Origin: Apiospora phragmitis
Lineage: Eukaryota; Ascomycota; Sordariomycetes; Amphisphaeriales; Apiosporaceae
Length of the DNA: 64,000 nucleotides
Direction of reading: 5' to 3'
NCBI GenBank assembly: GCA_038363925.1
Contig: JAQQWL010000011.1
Location: 6,448,001 to 6,512,000, forward strand
In this document: one piece after another, positions 48,185-60,380 of the stretch
How positions within the stretch are numbered: position 1 is the first letter of the stretch
How the letters are laid out: every line of letters starts with the position of its first letter
Notes under the pieces: model-generated
Told to the model about the DNA's origin: nothing
The model's database searches: none
What the model saw: only the letters and a program-made list of their open reading frames with translations
Program-made: the position numbers and the translations under genes

Positions 48185-49033
48185 ACTTCAATGACAGATC
48201 CCCACAGCCAAAGTTGTGTTTCAAGACAAGTAAAGATCAGAAAACTGCAAGCCCAGTGTCTGGAGGTAATTGAGTAACGTGACAGATGTCGAATACGTGA
48301 TCCGGTAGATCAATGTTAGTAGCCTGACATCGCTTGATTCGAACCTGGACCGGATTCAACGGGACTGTAGCCTAATTTAGTGCAAAGGAAACGTCTGATG
48401 CCCGATGCCCGATGCCAGATGACAGATGAGTTCACTTTCCAGAAACGTTACCAAGATACCAGATCAGATGCCCAGCTTCAGTTATAGGCAGGAGACACGA
48501 GGAAGATTGAGAAATAGAGGCCAGCTCACCCCCGAAGTCGAGCACGAAAGGTTGGGATAACAACAAGAGGAATCCCATTCTTCGGAAGCCTGGCTAGGCC
48601 CCTTCTGTCGTGAACCCAAATCTCGGGTCGACACCGACCTAGTAAGAAATAGGATGAACCTAATCCCGGAAAACGAGCATAACTCGATGGGTCTCAACTC
48701 GAAATAAGTACATGTGATGAATGTGATAGATAGTCTTCAGCTTTACCACCGTTCAGTGGATGGTAGATGCGTTTCGATCTTGTGTTCTTGGAAACGCCTG
48801 GGTAGGCTCCCTTTCCAATTAGCCGGGTGGTAGGCCTCCACCGATGTCATGAAAATCCTGGTGGTAAATGATGATATCCCCAACGCCTTGCGATGAAACC
48901 CGAGCACCCGTAATCAATATTGTGCCCAAATGTGACCGTGGGCATGCCGTCCTTACCCGATTCCGTAGCCCAACCGTGCCCAAATAATACATGCATTCCT
49001 TCCGTTATCTCTAAAATCAAAACCGTTTCGCGT
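48185..49033. other. Intergenic
   Basis: A short imperfect gatgccc/gatgcca repeat lies at 48398-48430. No gene recognised; the right end is the 3' UTR of TVP38. Confidence 0.5.
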
Positions 49034-50411
49034 CTATAACCACTCGCGGGGTTCGTGTTTGCTTTGTTGTCCCGGTAACGACGTGACAGAGTCTTGTGGT
49101 CTCCAGTAACGATCTTCGGCCATGGCACTCTCGTTCCTCGTCGTAATTGGTTCGCCGTATATGGGCTGCGCATGGTGCTGGAAAACCAAGGGGATCGAGT
49201 TCGCTTCGAGATCGTCCACGCCTTGCGTCTGTCCTCCCCTCTTGCCGAGTCTTTCGCTTCAATTGCTCCTCTCGGAGTGTGGCCTTGGCTGTCCTCATCC
49301 TCTTATAGATGATAACGCCGACGACAATGGTGACGGCGAAGGTAATGCCGAGCACAGCGTTTTGGACTTGGCTGCCTTCCTTCTCAGCCACCAGCAAGAC
49401 ACCTAGGTAGACTAGGATGATCTGCTTGGGTAGGGTCAAGAAAGTTGCTATGGCGAAGTGCCAGAACTTGACGTCGCAGGTGGCGAACACGGCAGTTGAA
49501 AAGTGCGAGGGGATAATGGAAAAGCGAATCCAGAACACAATCTATGGTCATGTTAGAAATATAGTCATGTTTTTCGTGGAATGAGTACACATACCCAGAA
49601 TCCACCGTCTCGTGTAAGCCGTGCGAGAGAGGCATAGTTCAGATTTGTCCTCTCCATCTTGACTGCCTTTTTGCGCAGTAACGACTTGAATGCAAACCAG
49701 GTACCGACTGCAAGCAATTGGGTTAGTAAACATGCTCCTCTCGGAATTTGGTAATGGGCGACGACAATTGCTTACCTTCACCCAAGAAGGTGCCCGCCGC
49801 GACGACGGCGAAGCCAATCCACAGGCCATAGACCACTCCACACAGCAGTGCAACGACTTCGTGTCCGAACAAAGGAGGAAACGAGATGATAATGAGAATG
49901 GCGATGGGTATGAGCCAGCCTGCTGGTAGATCACGGACCTTTTCCGAGAAGGGCCTCAGGATCTACGGGGGAGGATAGATGTTAGTCAACGGGCTAGTCA
50001 GCCTGCTAGGGCGAATAACGGGAGGTGTCACTAACCGCTACTACTTGATCATGATAGATAACCAGCAGTCCTGTAAGTATCCCTATGATAACGAAGAGAA
50101 TATGCCATGCTGTTTGGTGATTTAAAACGTTAGCAAACTGCGGAAGCCAAGGGCAGGTGAAGTGGCTTGTGGCCGGCGCGGGCGCAAGCGTGGACACCCA
50201 GGAACACCGACCAGACCAAAGCAGAGAAGAGAAAGCGCGTACGTAAGTATTTGGGACTCAGGAAGAATCGCTTCCAATCGAAGGGCCTGAAGTCATATTC
50301 GGTATCTGACGGAGCGCCGTGCTCTGGTTGTGAAGGAGGAGTGCCCATCTCGAGGTCCGGTCGTTGTTGTTGTGTCTCCGGTTTGGAGTGCTGCACGGCA
50401 GGTTCCTGCAT
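49034..50411 (-). CDS. TVP38: Golgi membrane protein TVP38 (SNARE-associated/DedA family), frameshifted near C terminus
   Basis: TMEM64/TVP38-type Golgi membrane protein with a PF09335 (VTT/DedA) domain. Start ATG 50411-50409. Exons: 50411-50243, 50109-50036, 49962-49776, 49707-49595 and 49541-49034. All introns are GT..AG (133, 73, 68 and 53 nt) and every phase matches. The N-terminal tail is soluble (PFDWKRFFLSPKYL). The conserved core is FPPLFGHEVVALLCGVVYG..GTFLGE, then GTWFAFKSLL, GGFWIVFWIRFSIIPSHFSTAVFA and LPKQIILVYLGVLL, with a last helix (LGITFAVTIVVGVIIY). An extra base in the C4 run 49236-49239 (plus-strand view) breaks the cytosolic tail; removing it gives 349 aa ending KHEPREWL. 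Confidence 0.92.
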
Positions 50412-53331
50412 AATGGCCCCCTTTGGGAAGTGGGCGAAGAAGTATAGAGGTAGGTATAGGTGGTATATACAGCAAAGAAGAAAAAAAAAAACCCCGACAA
50501 CTCGGCACAACTACAACAAGAGAATGAAAAACAATGAACGAACAGGTCAGGTCAGGTCTGGACAGGACGGGAACAAACAAGGGCCCCAAAAGGTTATTAT
50601 TATTGAACGAGTTAGTTTTAGCGACGGCAAGACAGCAAGAAATGAACGAAAGAAAGGTTGAAACCATTAGGTTTGGCAGTGGGCGGGGGGTGTTTGTGGG
50701 TAGGTTCGCCAGGGTTCCCTTCTTTGTCTGACCGGGGCGTAGGCGCATCTTGAGACTGCGACGATCTACACGCGTTTCAATAACCCCTTAATCCCATCCA
50801 AATCCATGCATCCTTTCCCACAGCTCCTGGCCACAGCACAGCCTTCCCGAATCCCACTAGGTCGGCGTCTGCTAATAATACGGCAGTACTCAGGTACTGG
50901 GCATGTGGGCAGTACCTCCGTACCTGCGCACACATTAGCAAGCCCCAACTTGCGACATGGATGATGGGACAAAGGCAGAGCCCACGAGCGGCCCGTGAGG
51001 CGAGGGTGAGGTGGCCTTGAATGTTAAGTTGAAAAGAAGGACCATCGACCAACTTATCAGATTAAGCATTTGTCATGTCATTCATGGCTTTCGCGGATGG
51101 TTTAAATGCAAATTGCCATCTTGTCTTGTCGGTCATGGGCGGGAAAGCGACTGGTGCTTCCATTCCATGACAGGTGGTCTAATAGAACTTCTAAGTTTGG
51201 AAGATGGCCACATCCATCCATTGGTCTACGCCAATCAATGGGTTTGAGGCCAGTACAGTAAGTACCTCTTTACTGTTGCTACCAGTCACGAAGGCGAAAC
51301 GCCAACCGTGTGCTCGTAGTAATAGTGGTGGCGGTAATACAGCGCAGCAACAGGTCTCTTACGTGGTGGCGGAGCGAAGGTTTAATGTGACATGTTCCCG
51401 GCTTAGCGGCCTGGCAAGAACCCCAGTGCCTGCAAGCTGCCCAGCACCCTTCTGAGCACCCCCCCCCTCCAGCGGCAAGTAGAGCTTGTTAAGGAGGAGG
51501 CTAAGGCTAGCGTTGGCAAGTGTAACGCCCTCTCCGTTCCGGCGCGCTTACTGATACTTCGTATCTGCTGCTGCATTGAATTGAATGCTCATCGTCTCGC
51601 CTCGTCGCGCACGACTTGCTGTCATCATTCGCCTCTTCGTGTTGCGTGTGCGTGTACTCCGTACGGCAGTATGAGGGTAGCAGGTTGCATCGCGCACCGG
51701 GGGACGGGCTTCCTGGCAGCCTGAAAACCCGTTTTGCCATTTTGCCCTTGCATTGAAGCTGACCTCATCCTTTGAAGATCTTGCTGCCAAGCAATTACCA
51801 AGGGGAACCGGCAGTGGAACACCAGATACCCGTCGGCCGGCATTCGTCAGCCAGAATGCCGATCACTGGGGGGGGGCGGACCTGATGTCAATTAGGATCA
51901 TTACTTTTGAACGTGATCAAGACTTGGCACATTATATCAATCTTGGAAACCCAAGTCGTTCTACTCGATCAAATTGATCAAATACGATCCAATTGACTCA
52001 CTCTTTCGCAGCTATGCGTTCTACAAGCTTCTTGCGACTACGGCAAATAATTCCACCGGCAACTGCCAACTGTCTTCTGGAATGACACCTGAAACAACAC
52101 ACAGAGAACGTGGTTAATGCTCATACACCAATAGCATTCGCGGACAGAAACACACACCAAACCAGTTCGTCTTGATACCGTCCTTGACCTTGCATTGCTG
52201 ATCCTCGATCGGCTTGTCGGTTCCTGGCTACTGCTCGCAAAGGTTCCCACGATTTAGGCTCGCCTCGAGTCCGGCTGCCAACACCTCCGTCTTGGGCCCA
52301 GCTGCCAAGATGCATCAACGGCTGCCCCGGAACGACAGGTGCCCGGACCCTCCTTCTCCTCGAATTCGGCCGAACCGGCTAGGTCGGGTAGGAAGGAGAG
52401 TCGAGATGGACAGACCGTATCTCGCTGTCAATCAATAAAACATACTTACACATACGTGTGTAGGTCATTTAATTACCGACGGTTTGCTCTCGTTCGGGCC
52501 GTGCCATGTTTATATGCACGTGCATGAGTCAGGCTGTTGTCTACCAAACACGAAATTCCCAAACCGCTCTGAGCTTTGCTCAAGCGTATGCTGGGATGGT
52601 TGTGTCACTACATATCAAGGCCAGGCTCACCTTGGCAATATGTCGTGGGTAAGATGAACTGCTTTACCAGTTGTGTCGCCTTGCAAAGTACCTGGCAAAT
52701 CCAACCCGAGAGGCTCGGGTGGCCCGTACTGTAGTGCACATTAGTGCACATACTTGTTGATTAAGAAGCTTCTGCTTGTCGACGAGTACTACAACTAAAG
52801 AATTGCGGCTGCGACGTTGGCAATCACCAAGAATATCCTGATCGCATGACAAATTCATATATTTCGGCTGATTTCCTCTTGCTAATACAATACCACAGGC
52901 GTCCCGGAGGTTTCGGGTTACTCAATGCTAGGTAGGCTACATCTGAGTAACGTGCAACATTGACGACTCGTTGCACAGCATCCTCGCACGTCTTTCAATT
53001 CATCATTGCCGATGAGTCGGACGGATTCGAGCTTGACAAAGCCAATGGTCTTGACATCGCTCGGCCCGTGGCAATTGCTATCTTTTCGTGCACTATGGGG
53101 AGTTGTTCGCATCCGGTCCCGTCTAGCATCTCTTTGTCCAATCATTTGCAACTGCCCTCCGAATGGAAGCGAGGATGAAACACTCGAGATGGCGAGACCA
53201 CCAAGTCTCACATTTGAAATTGTATCACCAGCTCCGCGATTGGCATGATCTTGGCCGCATCGCCATAACCGTGGTTTTAGATACGACCAAACCGTTCCGT
53301 GACCACGCCAGCTATAGAGGGCCAACACGTT
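50412..53331. other. 2.9 kb gene-poor spacer
   Basis: No ORF with family resemblance or sustained codon bias. It has an A9-A10 run near 50482, a C9 run near 51460 and a G8 run near 51868. The left end is the TVP38 promoter and the right end that of the next gene. Confidence 0.45.
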
Positions 53332-54934
53332 ATGGACGTTACTCCAGGCGACAGCGTCTCAAATGGCGAGCTCGAGCGATTGACAGATGAGATTCGACCT
53401 CCACCGTTCCCTTTCAACCTCGAGAGCACCTGGTTCCTCGCTACAGTCTGGCTCCTGCTAGGCGCCACCAACTTATATGTTCAGCACCGGCTAGAGTCCT
53501 ACTTTGGCCTCGGCCCTATCCTCCTGAATACCATCGCTACTTCGATATGTGCAGCGGCCACTGCCATCTCTTACGATGGTGTTCTCACCTTCGTGAACGA
53601 ACACCGGGTATGGGCAACCCGTGATGTCGAGCTTACGCTGGCGTCGCTCGTGGCGTGGCACTGGCGGATCGCCATCAACGAAGACGCCACCCTCGAGGAC
53701 CAAAAGGAGGCTCTGATGCAAGACGGCACCCTGCAGGTACCTCGAACGGTATTTGGTATTGCGAGCGAACTCGTGACTTGGGCTGTGGACTGTGCGTTGG
53801 TGCTAGCATACCACATATCCTTCTGGCAAGTGCTGGCCGGACTGCTTTGGATGTTGCGGTATTCTGGGGCTACCTGATGTCGTGGTAAATGCAGCTATTC
53901 TCGCCGGATTGCTTATATGCGGACGCCTCATGACAGAAACGAGCCTGGGGCGAATTCTGCGCCTGCGGAATGCTTGCGATAAAATACAGTTGTCAACTGC
54001 TAGCGGTTTAAGGGGTTTCTTGGCCGTCCTGAATCCATCCATGTCCTCGAATACTATCGAGCAACTCACATGGCTAGTAATCGCGGCTGTCCTGACTGCG
54101 GCGTCCTGGACGCTTCCAGCCCACATCATTATGCCTTTCACCGACCAAGATGTGCACAAATGGACGGGACACGTAGATGCCCTGGAGTCATTGGCCCATG
54201 AGAAATCGGGCACCCTTTTCTCGCCAGCGTTCGGCCGGTCCTGGTCTAGCGCAGGTCAGCTCGGCGCCCAGGTTGGGTTGCAGCTTGGCCTGGCCGCTTT
54301 ATGCTTCGTTGCCGTCCTCACGTTCCATTATCTTTGCCAAGAACAGATCATCCGCACCAAGGGCGAGGTGGAGCGGGGTGAACTCGACTTCCGCAACGTC
54401 GGCGAGGATGAACGCTGGTTAGCAGCCTTTTGGCGGGCAATAGCGCTGCATTTGATATCATTCACGGCATACCAGATATTTGGGGCTATCGTATCTGCGT
54501 TCGAGCTCGAGCCTCTGCTCTCTCTCAAAGCGCCACCAACTTTAAGCTCTTGGGTTGCGCAACGCTCACGCATGAGATTGGCTGAAGCCGCCTGTTGGGC
54601 TGGATTTCGCGGGCTCGCCGCGATGGTTATCGGTTTGGGCATCTACGTTATCCACTGCGTCCTGCGCCAGATCGTTTGGCTGCTCATCCGCGTCTTGGCT
54701 TCGATGGTCGTTTTCGAGGACACCGTCCTCTGGTCTAGCAGCCTTACGCAGGCTACTGTAGTCGAGTGGAAGGGTCATGTTCTGGGCATTGCGGGGTTCG
54801 ACTTTAAGCTGAAGGACAAGGTCCTATTGGCACAGGGACTGATGAACTGTTTGTTTGACATCAGGGCACCCTTGATTATCATGCCACCGAATAATGGGAT
54901 CCTTGCGTTTGATTCTGAGGTCTGGGCTGGATGA
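53332..54934 (+). CDS. Orphan multipass membrane protein, frameshifted
   Basis: Unrecognised family. ATG 53332 to TGA at 54932-54934, no intron; 533 aa after one repair. An extra G in G4 53866-53869 splits it; removing it joins LLWMLRYSG to LPDVVVNAAILAGLL. I count about eight hydrophobic segments, among them WFLATVWLLLGATNLYV, TVFGIASELVTWAVDCALVLAYH, LTWLVIAAVLTAASW, LGLAALCFVAVLTFHYL and MVIGLGIYVIHCVLRQIVWLLIRVL. The C-terminal ~70 residues are soluble and include FDFKLKDKVLLAQGLMNCLFDIR. No catalytic motif is visible, and neighbouring genes give no functional hint. Confidence 0.75.
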
Positions 54935-55415
54935 AACGGACCAGCCTTTCCCCCATGTCGGCGGCGGCGATTCTTATTGCAATGTGTACATAGAGAATCT
55001 ATCATTGCACCGTTATTGTTATGCCATAGCAGCCACATTGTCTTGCAGTATGGGAGCTCAAACACATCGTCGCATGAGCTCCAAGAGAGTTGGAGAAGTT
55101 GTGCAATGCAGGGGGAAAAAAGCATGGGAAAAAAAGAGCGTATTGGTGCGTACCACTAAACCAATCCAGGGAAAAGACTCCGTAGTTTGATGACCCCCTT
55201 TAGGTTTTGCATCATGAAGCTACAACTGACATCGCCTAGGGGTACGCATATTTGCCGAGAAATTGCTAATATTAGGAATATTGCTAATACCACAGTCCCA
55301 GTCTTCAGATTACATAGTCCCGTCACAACTCAACGAGACTGCGAGCCGTGCAAATGAGAAGTGGCGATGCCTAAGGGGATATATGCCCTACCAACTTCAC
55401 AATTATCTTTGCAGC
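54935..55415. other. Convergent intergenic region
   Basis: 3' UTRs of the orphan membrane gene and the NmrA-like gene. Nothing else seen. Confidence 0.5.
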
Positions 55416-56482
55416 TTATGACGAACCACCTTCCAGGAGAGCTTTGACGGTAATCCGGACATCCTCCCTCTCGAGGCCGAGGAGCTCGTTGGCGGGGGTC
55501 TTGAAGGCCTGGCCCGCGCCGTCGCTGAACAGCAGGATGTGCAGAAAGTCCCCGAAGGCCGAGTAGTCCCCCTTGGCCATCTTCTCGTTCCCGATTTCCT
55601 CGAAGTGCGCCGCGGCCACCCTCTCCGTCTTCCAGTCCCCGCCGGTCTCCTCGCGGAGGATCTCGAGCAGCTGGTTCTGGGTCGTGACCGCGCCCGAGAC
55701 GGTGAGGTACTGGTTGGCGGTCTTCTCGGGCGCCGACAGGACGGCGGCCACGGCCTTGGTGACGAAGCTGAGCGTCGCCACGTCGAAGGGCTCGTCCCCG
55801 GAGTCGACAATGGTGGCCGTCTTGGTCTTGAGGTCGAAGCCGAAGCCAAAGCCCTTCTTGATCACCTGGATGCTCAAGACATTATTTAGTCTTATATCAA
55901 ACGAAAGTTGAGAGAGCCGCTACAAAGACAACTCAACTAGGAAAGAGGAAGAAGGTTCCCCCAGTACGTACGTCAAAGAAGAAGCTGTTGGAAATGCCCG
56001 TCCACGTCAAGTCGGGGTTCTCCCGGCTCTTCTCCTGCAGGTAGTCCACCAGCTTGACCTTGGACTGGAGCATGGCCTTAAGCGCCGGGTGCGGCACGGT
56101 GCGCGTGTTGATGCCGAACTCGCTCGGGACGATGCGCCGGACGCCCGCGGCGATGGCGGCGTCGATGAAGGGGTACTGCTCGCCCATCGCCGTCGTGGCG
56201 ATGACGGAGACCAGCGCGTCCTGGCCGGCCAGCGCCGTCTCGAGCGCCGCCGGCGAGCCGTAGTCGACCTTCTTGACGTCTACGCCGGGCGGCGGCGTCG
56301 AGGACGAGCCCGCCCGGCTGAGGGCCGTGACGTGGAAACCGGCCTCTTGCAGTACTTTCACGAGGGGCACGCCTAAGGTGCCGGAGGCCTATTTTTGGGG
56401 GGTAGATGGTTAGCGGTGTTTGTTGATATTATACGGTATTCGGACTTACTCCAACTACAGTGACGTTCTTAATGGCGGACAT
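55416..56482 (-). CDS. NmrA-like / isoflavone-reductase-like NAD(P)-binding protein
   Basis: 299-aa Rossmann-fold protein of the atypical short-chain dehydrogenase group that includes isoflavone reductases, fungal CipA and NmrA. Exons: 56482-56450, 55972-56388 and 55416-55865. Introns are 56449-56389 (GTAAGT..TAG) and 55971-55866 (GTACGT..CAG), both phase 0. The first splice joins NVTVVG to ASGTLGVPLVK, forming the dinucleotide motif GASGTLG. The middle has VIATTAMGEQYPFIDAAIAAGVRRIVPSEFG, the family's lysine-less signature region. Then come GFGFDLKTKTATIVDSGDEP and a helical C terminus. No frameshift. Enzyme versus redox-sensing role cannot be decided. Confidence 0.9.
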
Positions 56483-57095
56483 TTCGGCGACAGAGGAAGA
56501 GCTCTGCTTGAAATGGAGAAATGTATGGCTTTCGAAGTGGTCCACAGTTAAAGAGCAAATCTCACTCTGGCTGCCTTATTGCTCTTCTTTTTCGAGGTTC
56601 TCTATTAATGATGTTGCGAGCTTTATGCACTCATCAAGTTGTTGTTGGTCACGAAAGTTGGAGGAAGAGTAGGGGTTTCATCGATATATGAAAGGAGATA
56701 TCGCTGCCGGCTGTCCTCCCGCTGTGGACTGCCGAGCGGGGCTGTGAGATTGCAGCTCCCATCGCGTCATTCTGGAGAAGGATGCTAGGATCCTGTCTTA
56801 TCACGGCTTTTGGATGCTATAGTCCTTCTATACGTATAAAAGATGTTCCGCGGCCAGGAAATATTATGAATTACTGAACCGTTTATTGGATGTATTCTTG
56901 AATCCACCTACATTAGCGTCCAAGTAGTGGGAGTGGCGGGTACGCAAGTTCAAGTTGGGTATGCCAAGACTGGATACTTCTCTATAAACAGCTATATAGC
57001 AAGCCGTGACTTGTCACTTCAAGGGGTACGTGCTATGAGTACCACCATGTTCAACTCAAGCTATCACTATATACAGATCTTAGCGCATCCCTCTA
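56483..57095. other. Intergenic; NmrA-like promoter side
   Basis: No gene recognised; AT-rich near 56810-56900. Confidence 0.5.
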
Positions 57096-57526
57096 CTACC
57101 ACACGCGTAACGCCGAGGATCCATAATCTGGTCCTGACGGCTTTGTTGCCGGCGGCGGCGGATCTTCGGGTGTGTGTTGAGCGCAAAACCGACTCTTGTC
57201 GTCCAGCTTCTCGTGCTTCTCGGCCGCCGCCGACGGATCATCGCACCCAGGCTGGGCGCACTTGTGGTAGACGCAAAACCTCTGCTGGTCGGCCGTCAGC
57301 CTCGGGTCGAGCCTGCGCATGTGGTCGCAGAAATTGACGCCACACCGGTGCTCCTTGCAGAACCTGTAGACGGTCGGCCGAAATCCCCGGCGAACGTGAT
57401 GGTCTCGGTCTTTTTCTTCCTGGCCCAGCAGGGCTTATACTCGCAGAACCGTTTATAGTATCCTGGGTGGCTCAACCTATACGGCTCTATGGGGTTGCCA
57501 TTACGAGTCTTGGGTGGCTTTGTCAT
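57096..57526 (-). CDS. Cys-rich orphan protein with repeated FC..H/C motifs, frameshifted
   Basis: ATG 57526-57524; one missing base near C4 57385-57388 (plus strand) must be restored, giving 143 aa. After that the protein shows five similarly built elements: RFCEYKPC, RFCKEHRCGVNFC, CDHMRRL, RFCVYHKCAQPGC and RFCAQHT, each pairing an aromatic residue and Cys with His or Cys three to five residues on. This spacing suggests zinc binding in a small repeat fold. The two halves joined by the repair share the motif, which is good evidence that they are one gene. I know no named family. There is no signal peptide, and Lys/Arg dominate the first third. Confidence 0.6.
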
Positions 57527-58540
57527 CTTCGCTTGCAAGGTAAAGTGTCTTCTAGACTTTCTAGAAATAATAACTTCGTGTTGGGTTTCGGTAGCTGAAA
57601 ATAAAAACGAAGGAAGGGGTTCACCTGGGACCTGAGCATTTCCTGTGCCTGTGTGGCGTCCTCTTATAGAACAGCCCAAGCCCTGAATCTAGTCGTTACC
57701 TGCATCTATTGAATGAGCCGGGGTTCATGTAGACGCCATGTTGCGGCAGCAAGTGTCGCTTGACTGGACTTTTGCATTTTCTGGTAATCAGAAGCTTCGA
57801 TAGGAGGAGGCCACCGAATGACTTTAAAGGTGTCGCGTCTCGTACGTCTTTAGGCATTCTTGACCAAGGTGAGTCACCATGACTATTATTAATGCACGCC
57901 GAAAGCTTGTTCTTGTTTTCTTCCTCAACGTCCTACTGCTGAGGTCTGAATAAACGAGGGGGGCCTCCGAAACAGGACTGCCGACACTGCCCAAAACAAA
58001 ACCACAGCGGCGCCAATTCCGCTACCACCTAACGCAAAGCGCCACGCCCACATACGACAGGCCCAATAGCGAAATGAGGGTTGGACAAGGGGAGTCGATA
58101 GCGCGGAAATGGGTATCAGGCAAGCCTTCAGCCCTTCCCGTTCTGGGTTGCGGCTGAGGGCTGGGCAGGCAGCTGAGTGGAGCATGATATACCGCTCTCT
58201 GGCTTCCTGTCGCGCTTGCACTGGTCTTGCTGGCTCAGAGGCTTGGTAAAATACGACGTGTTGCAGCGAGGATCATGGGCGAAGCTGCAGCACATGTAGG
58301 TGCGTTATTGCGCGAAGTCCGGAGGGAGCTGAAAGGCGGCTGAGAGGAAGTGTGGCCGGCTGAATCTGGTCTTAAATACCTATCGTGCTCTCCTGACAAC
58401 CCCCTCTGAGAAAACCGCTGGCAAGTTTTGTATATAGATCTTTTTACAAGTGTGGCACTCAAGGCGGTTCGTCACCTACATCGTCCCAAAATACAACTAC
58501 AGAACACCAAAAGCCCATCTTATAATACGCAAACGACACA
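57527..58540. other. Intergenic
   Basis: Promoter of the Cys-rich gene (left) and of the MARVEL gene (right). A minus-strand frame from 58185 to 57925 has one hydrophobic stretch but no other support. No gene called. Confidence 0.4.
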
Positions 58541-59620
58541 ATGGACGTCAGAGCTAGGAAGCATGGTTCTGAAATCATACCTACACCTGTTTGGGTGCTG
58601 GTGGTCCGCATATTCCAGATTGTGCTCTCCATCATCGCCCTCGGTATGGCAGGCTGGTGGATCCACGGCCTCTATCTGAACGAGCTCGGCTTCGTCATCG
58701 CCTGTGTAAGTGCCTCCTCTCCCTTTCTCTCCAAGCGCTCGAAACACTCTTCTCCATCTTCTGTCCGGCTCGACTGCATCCACTAACCTTCGATGATATA
58801 TACGAACGACTAGTGCGTCTTCACCTGGATCGTCTCGCTCTACAACATCCTGTCCGAGAAGGCCGCCGCGTGCCGGCCGGGCTACAACACCTGGGCGGCG
58901 CTGTCGCTCGACGGCCTGCTGATCGTGTTCTGGCTGGCGGCCGTGGGCGCGACGGCGAGCGCGCGCGCCGCGTTCCGGTACAGTGTGACGGCGTCGTGCA
59001 CGAGCGACGGCAGCGCCGTCAACAGCGGCCACTGCGACGTGCTGCGCCGGCGGTACGCGGACGACGACGTCGTGGGCGTCGCCTCCTACGCGGCCCTCGA
59101 CATGCTGAGCGGCCTCGCTGGCGTCTGCGCCCTCGTCATGCTGCTGTTCGTCGCCTCCTTCGCCTACGTCTGCCACTTCTTCCGCCTGTCCTACACCGAG
59201 GCCAACGCCGTGCCCGACCCCGAGAAGCACGGCGCTGGGGTCGTTCTGACTGCTGGTGCTCCTGCCAGTACTGGTACTGCTGCCGCCCCTGGCTACCACA
59301 TGAACGCAGGGACGGAGATGACGCCGCAGGTGCCGGTTGCCCAGCAGGGTGTTCCACATGGGTCGCAGCAGCAGCAACAGCCACAGTACCAATACCAAGG
59401 ACAGCAGCAGCAGCAGCCGAGCCCCATGATGCACCACACATCGAACGTCGGGTATACACAGCAGCCAACACAAGAAATGGGTTATGGCCAAAACCAAACA
59501 CCCACTCCCTATACGCAGAACAACGTTCATGGGACCGGCATGCACTCGCCGGGACAGGTTGGCCAGCAGCAATACGCTTATAGTCCTGGCGGCATGGCGC
59601 CACAGGGGCCAGTTCAGTAA
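58541..59620 (+). CDS. MARVEL-domain membrane protein with Gln-rich tail
   Basis: 323 aa; exons 58541-58705 and 58814-59620, intron 58706-58813 (GTAAGT..TAG). Four membrane helices of MARVEL type: VRIFQIVLSIIALGMAGWWI, CVFTWIVSLYNIL, LSLDGLLIVFWLAAVGATA and LAGVCALVMLLFVASFAYVC. The loop between helices 3 and 4 has two Cys (SCTSDG and HCDVL), likely a disulfide. The cytosolic C-terminal ~130 residues are rich in Gln, Pro, Gly and Tyr (QQQQQPQYQYQGQQQQQ), prion-like in composition. MARVEL proteins act in membrane apposition and eisosome-type domains; the exact role is unknown. The long antisense open frame is a GC shadow. Confidence 0.88.
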
Positions 59621-60380
59621 GGTGAATCGTTGATTGGCGAGGGAGGCGGATTCAATTAGATTGGAATGTCCGGAAAGCTGGTAGATTATTACTTTGTGAC
59701 TGGAAACTCAGTAAGGGGGTTGCTACTCGCAGGTTTGGTTTCTACTCTGGACCTCGGGCGGTAACCGTCGCTTGGACGTGTATCAAACATATAGTAGCGG
59801 CGACATTGCATTGAGACCCATATCACGTGAAAATAGGCCGCCATAGGGTGCCTTCACTCCTTCAGTCCCGATGTCGTCGTGGGTTGAGGGCCTGTTTGGT
59901 GATGTAGAAGGCGATCCCCCCAATGTTCTCGTCTTCGCGGCCGTAGCCGCTGGTGGCGGGGGCTCGCATCTAGCATCGAGCGAATCCATTCCTTATTTTC
60001 GGGCTCACGATCCAGGACGCTGCGCACCGCTCGTGATTGCGCGACTGCCTACGGACTCCTTCCGGGTATTATGTGAAACAGTGATGTTTGACCACGAGTT
60101 CTCTCACCGGTTTCCAGAACGCCCACTTTGCGATTATCACGGCACTTGCTGGGCTTCTCGCGAACTGGTCCTTGTTTACATGTTGTTGGTTTCTTGTTAT
60201 TATCCCACCCACTGTGAGCGATTTGATCGTTGTACACGGCTAATGAAAGCCTCCACGTTCCAGGTAGTTTTGTTCCCACCACTCCATCCTGCCTGAGCTC
60301 AACATATAATATACACCCCCTATCCGCAAGAAATCGAGACGTAGCTATGAAGTTTGGTATCCAGCAAATTTGCAACAATT
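59621..60380. other. Convergent intergenic region
   Basis: 3' ends of the MARVEL and BTB genes. A 141-codon ATG frame (59871-60296, plus) is open but resembles nothing and lies antisense to the BTB 3' side, so I do not call it. Confidence 0.45.

Noticed and set aside
48330..48360. gattcgaacc match to a reverse-strand tRNA B-box
   Set aside because: Flanking bases do not form a T stem or acceptor stem.
58520..59583. Long overlapping frames on both strands across the MARVEL gene
   Set aside because: GC-rich coding DNA with few stops; only the plus-strand frame with the 108-nt intron gives a recognisable domain.
59871..60296. 141-codon ATG frame downstream of the MARVEL gene
   Set aside because: No similarity, no codon bias, and it lies in a convergent 3' region.
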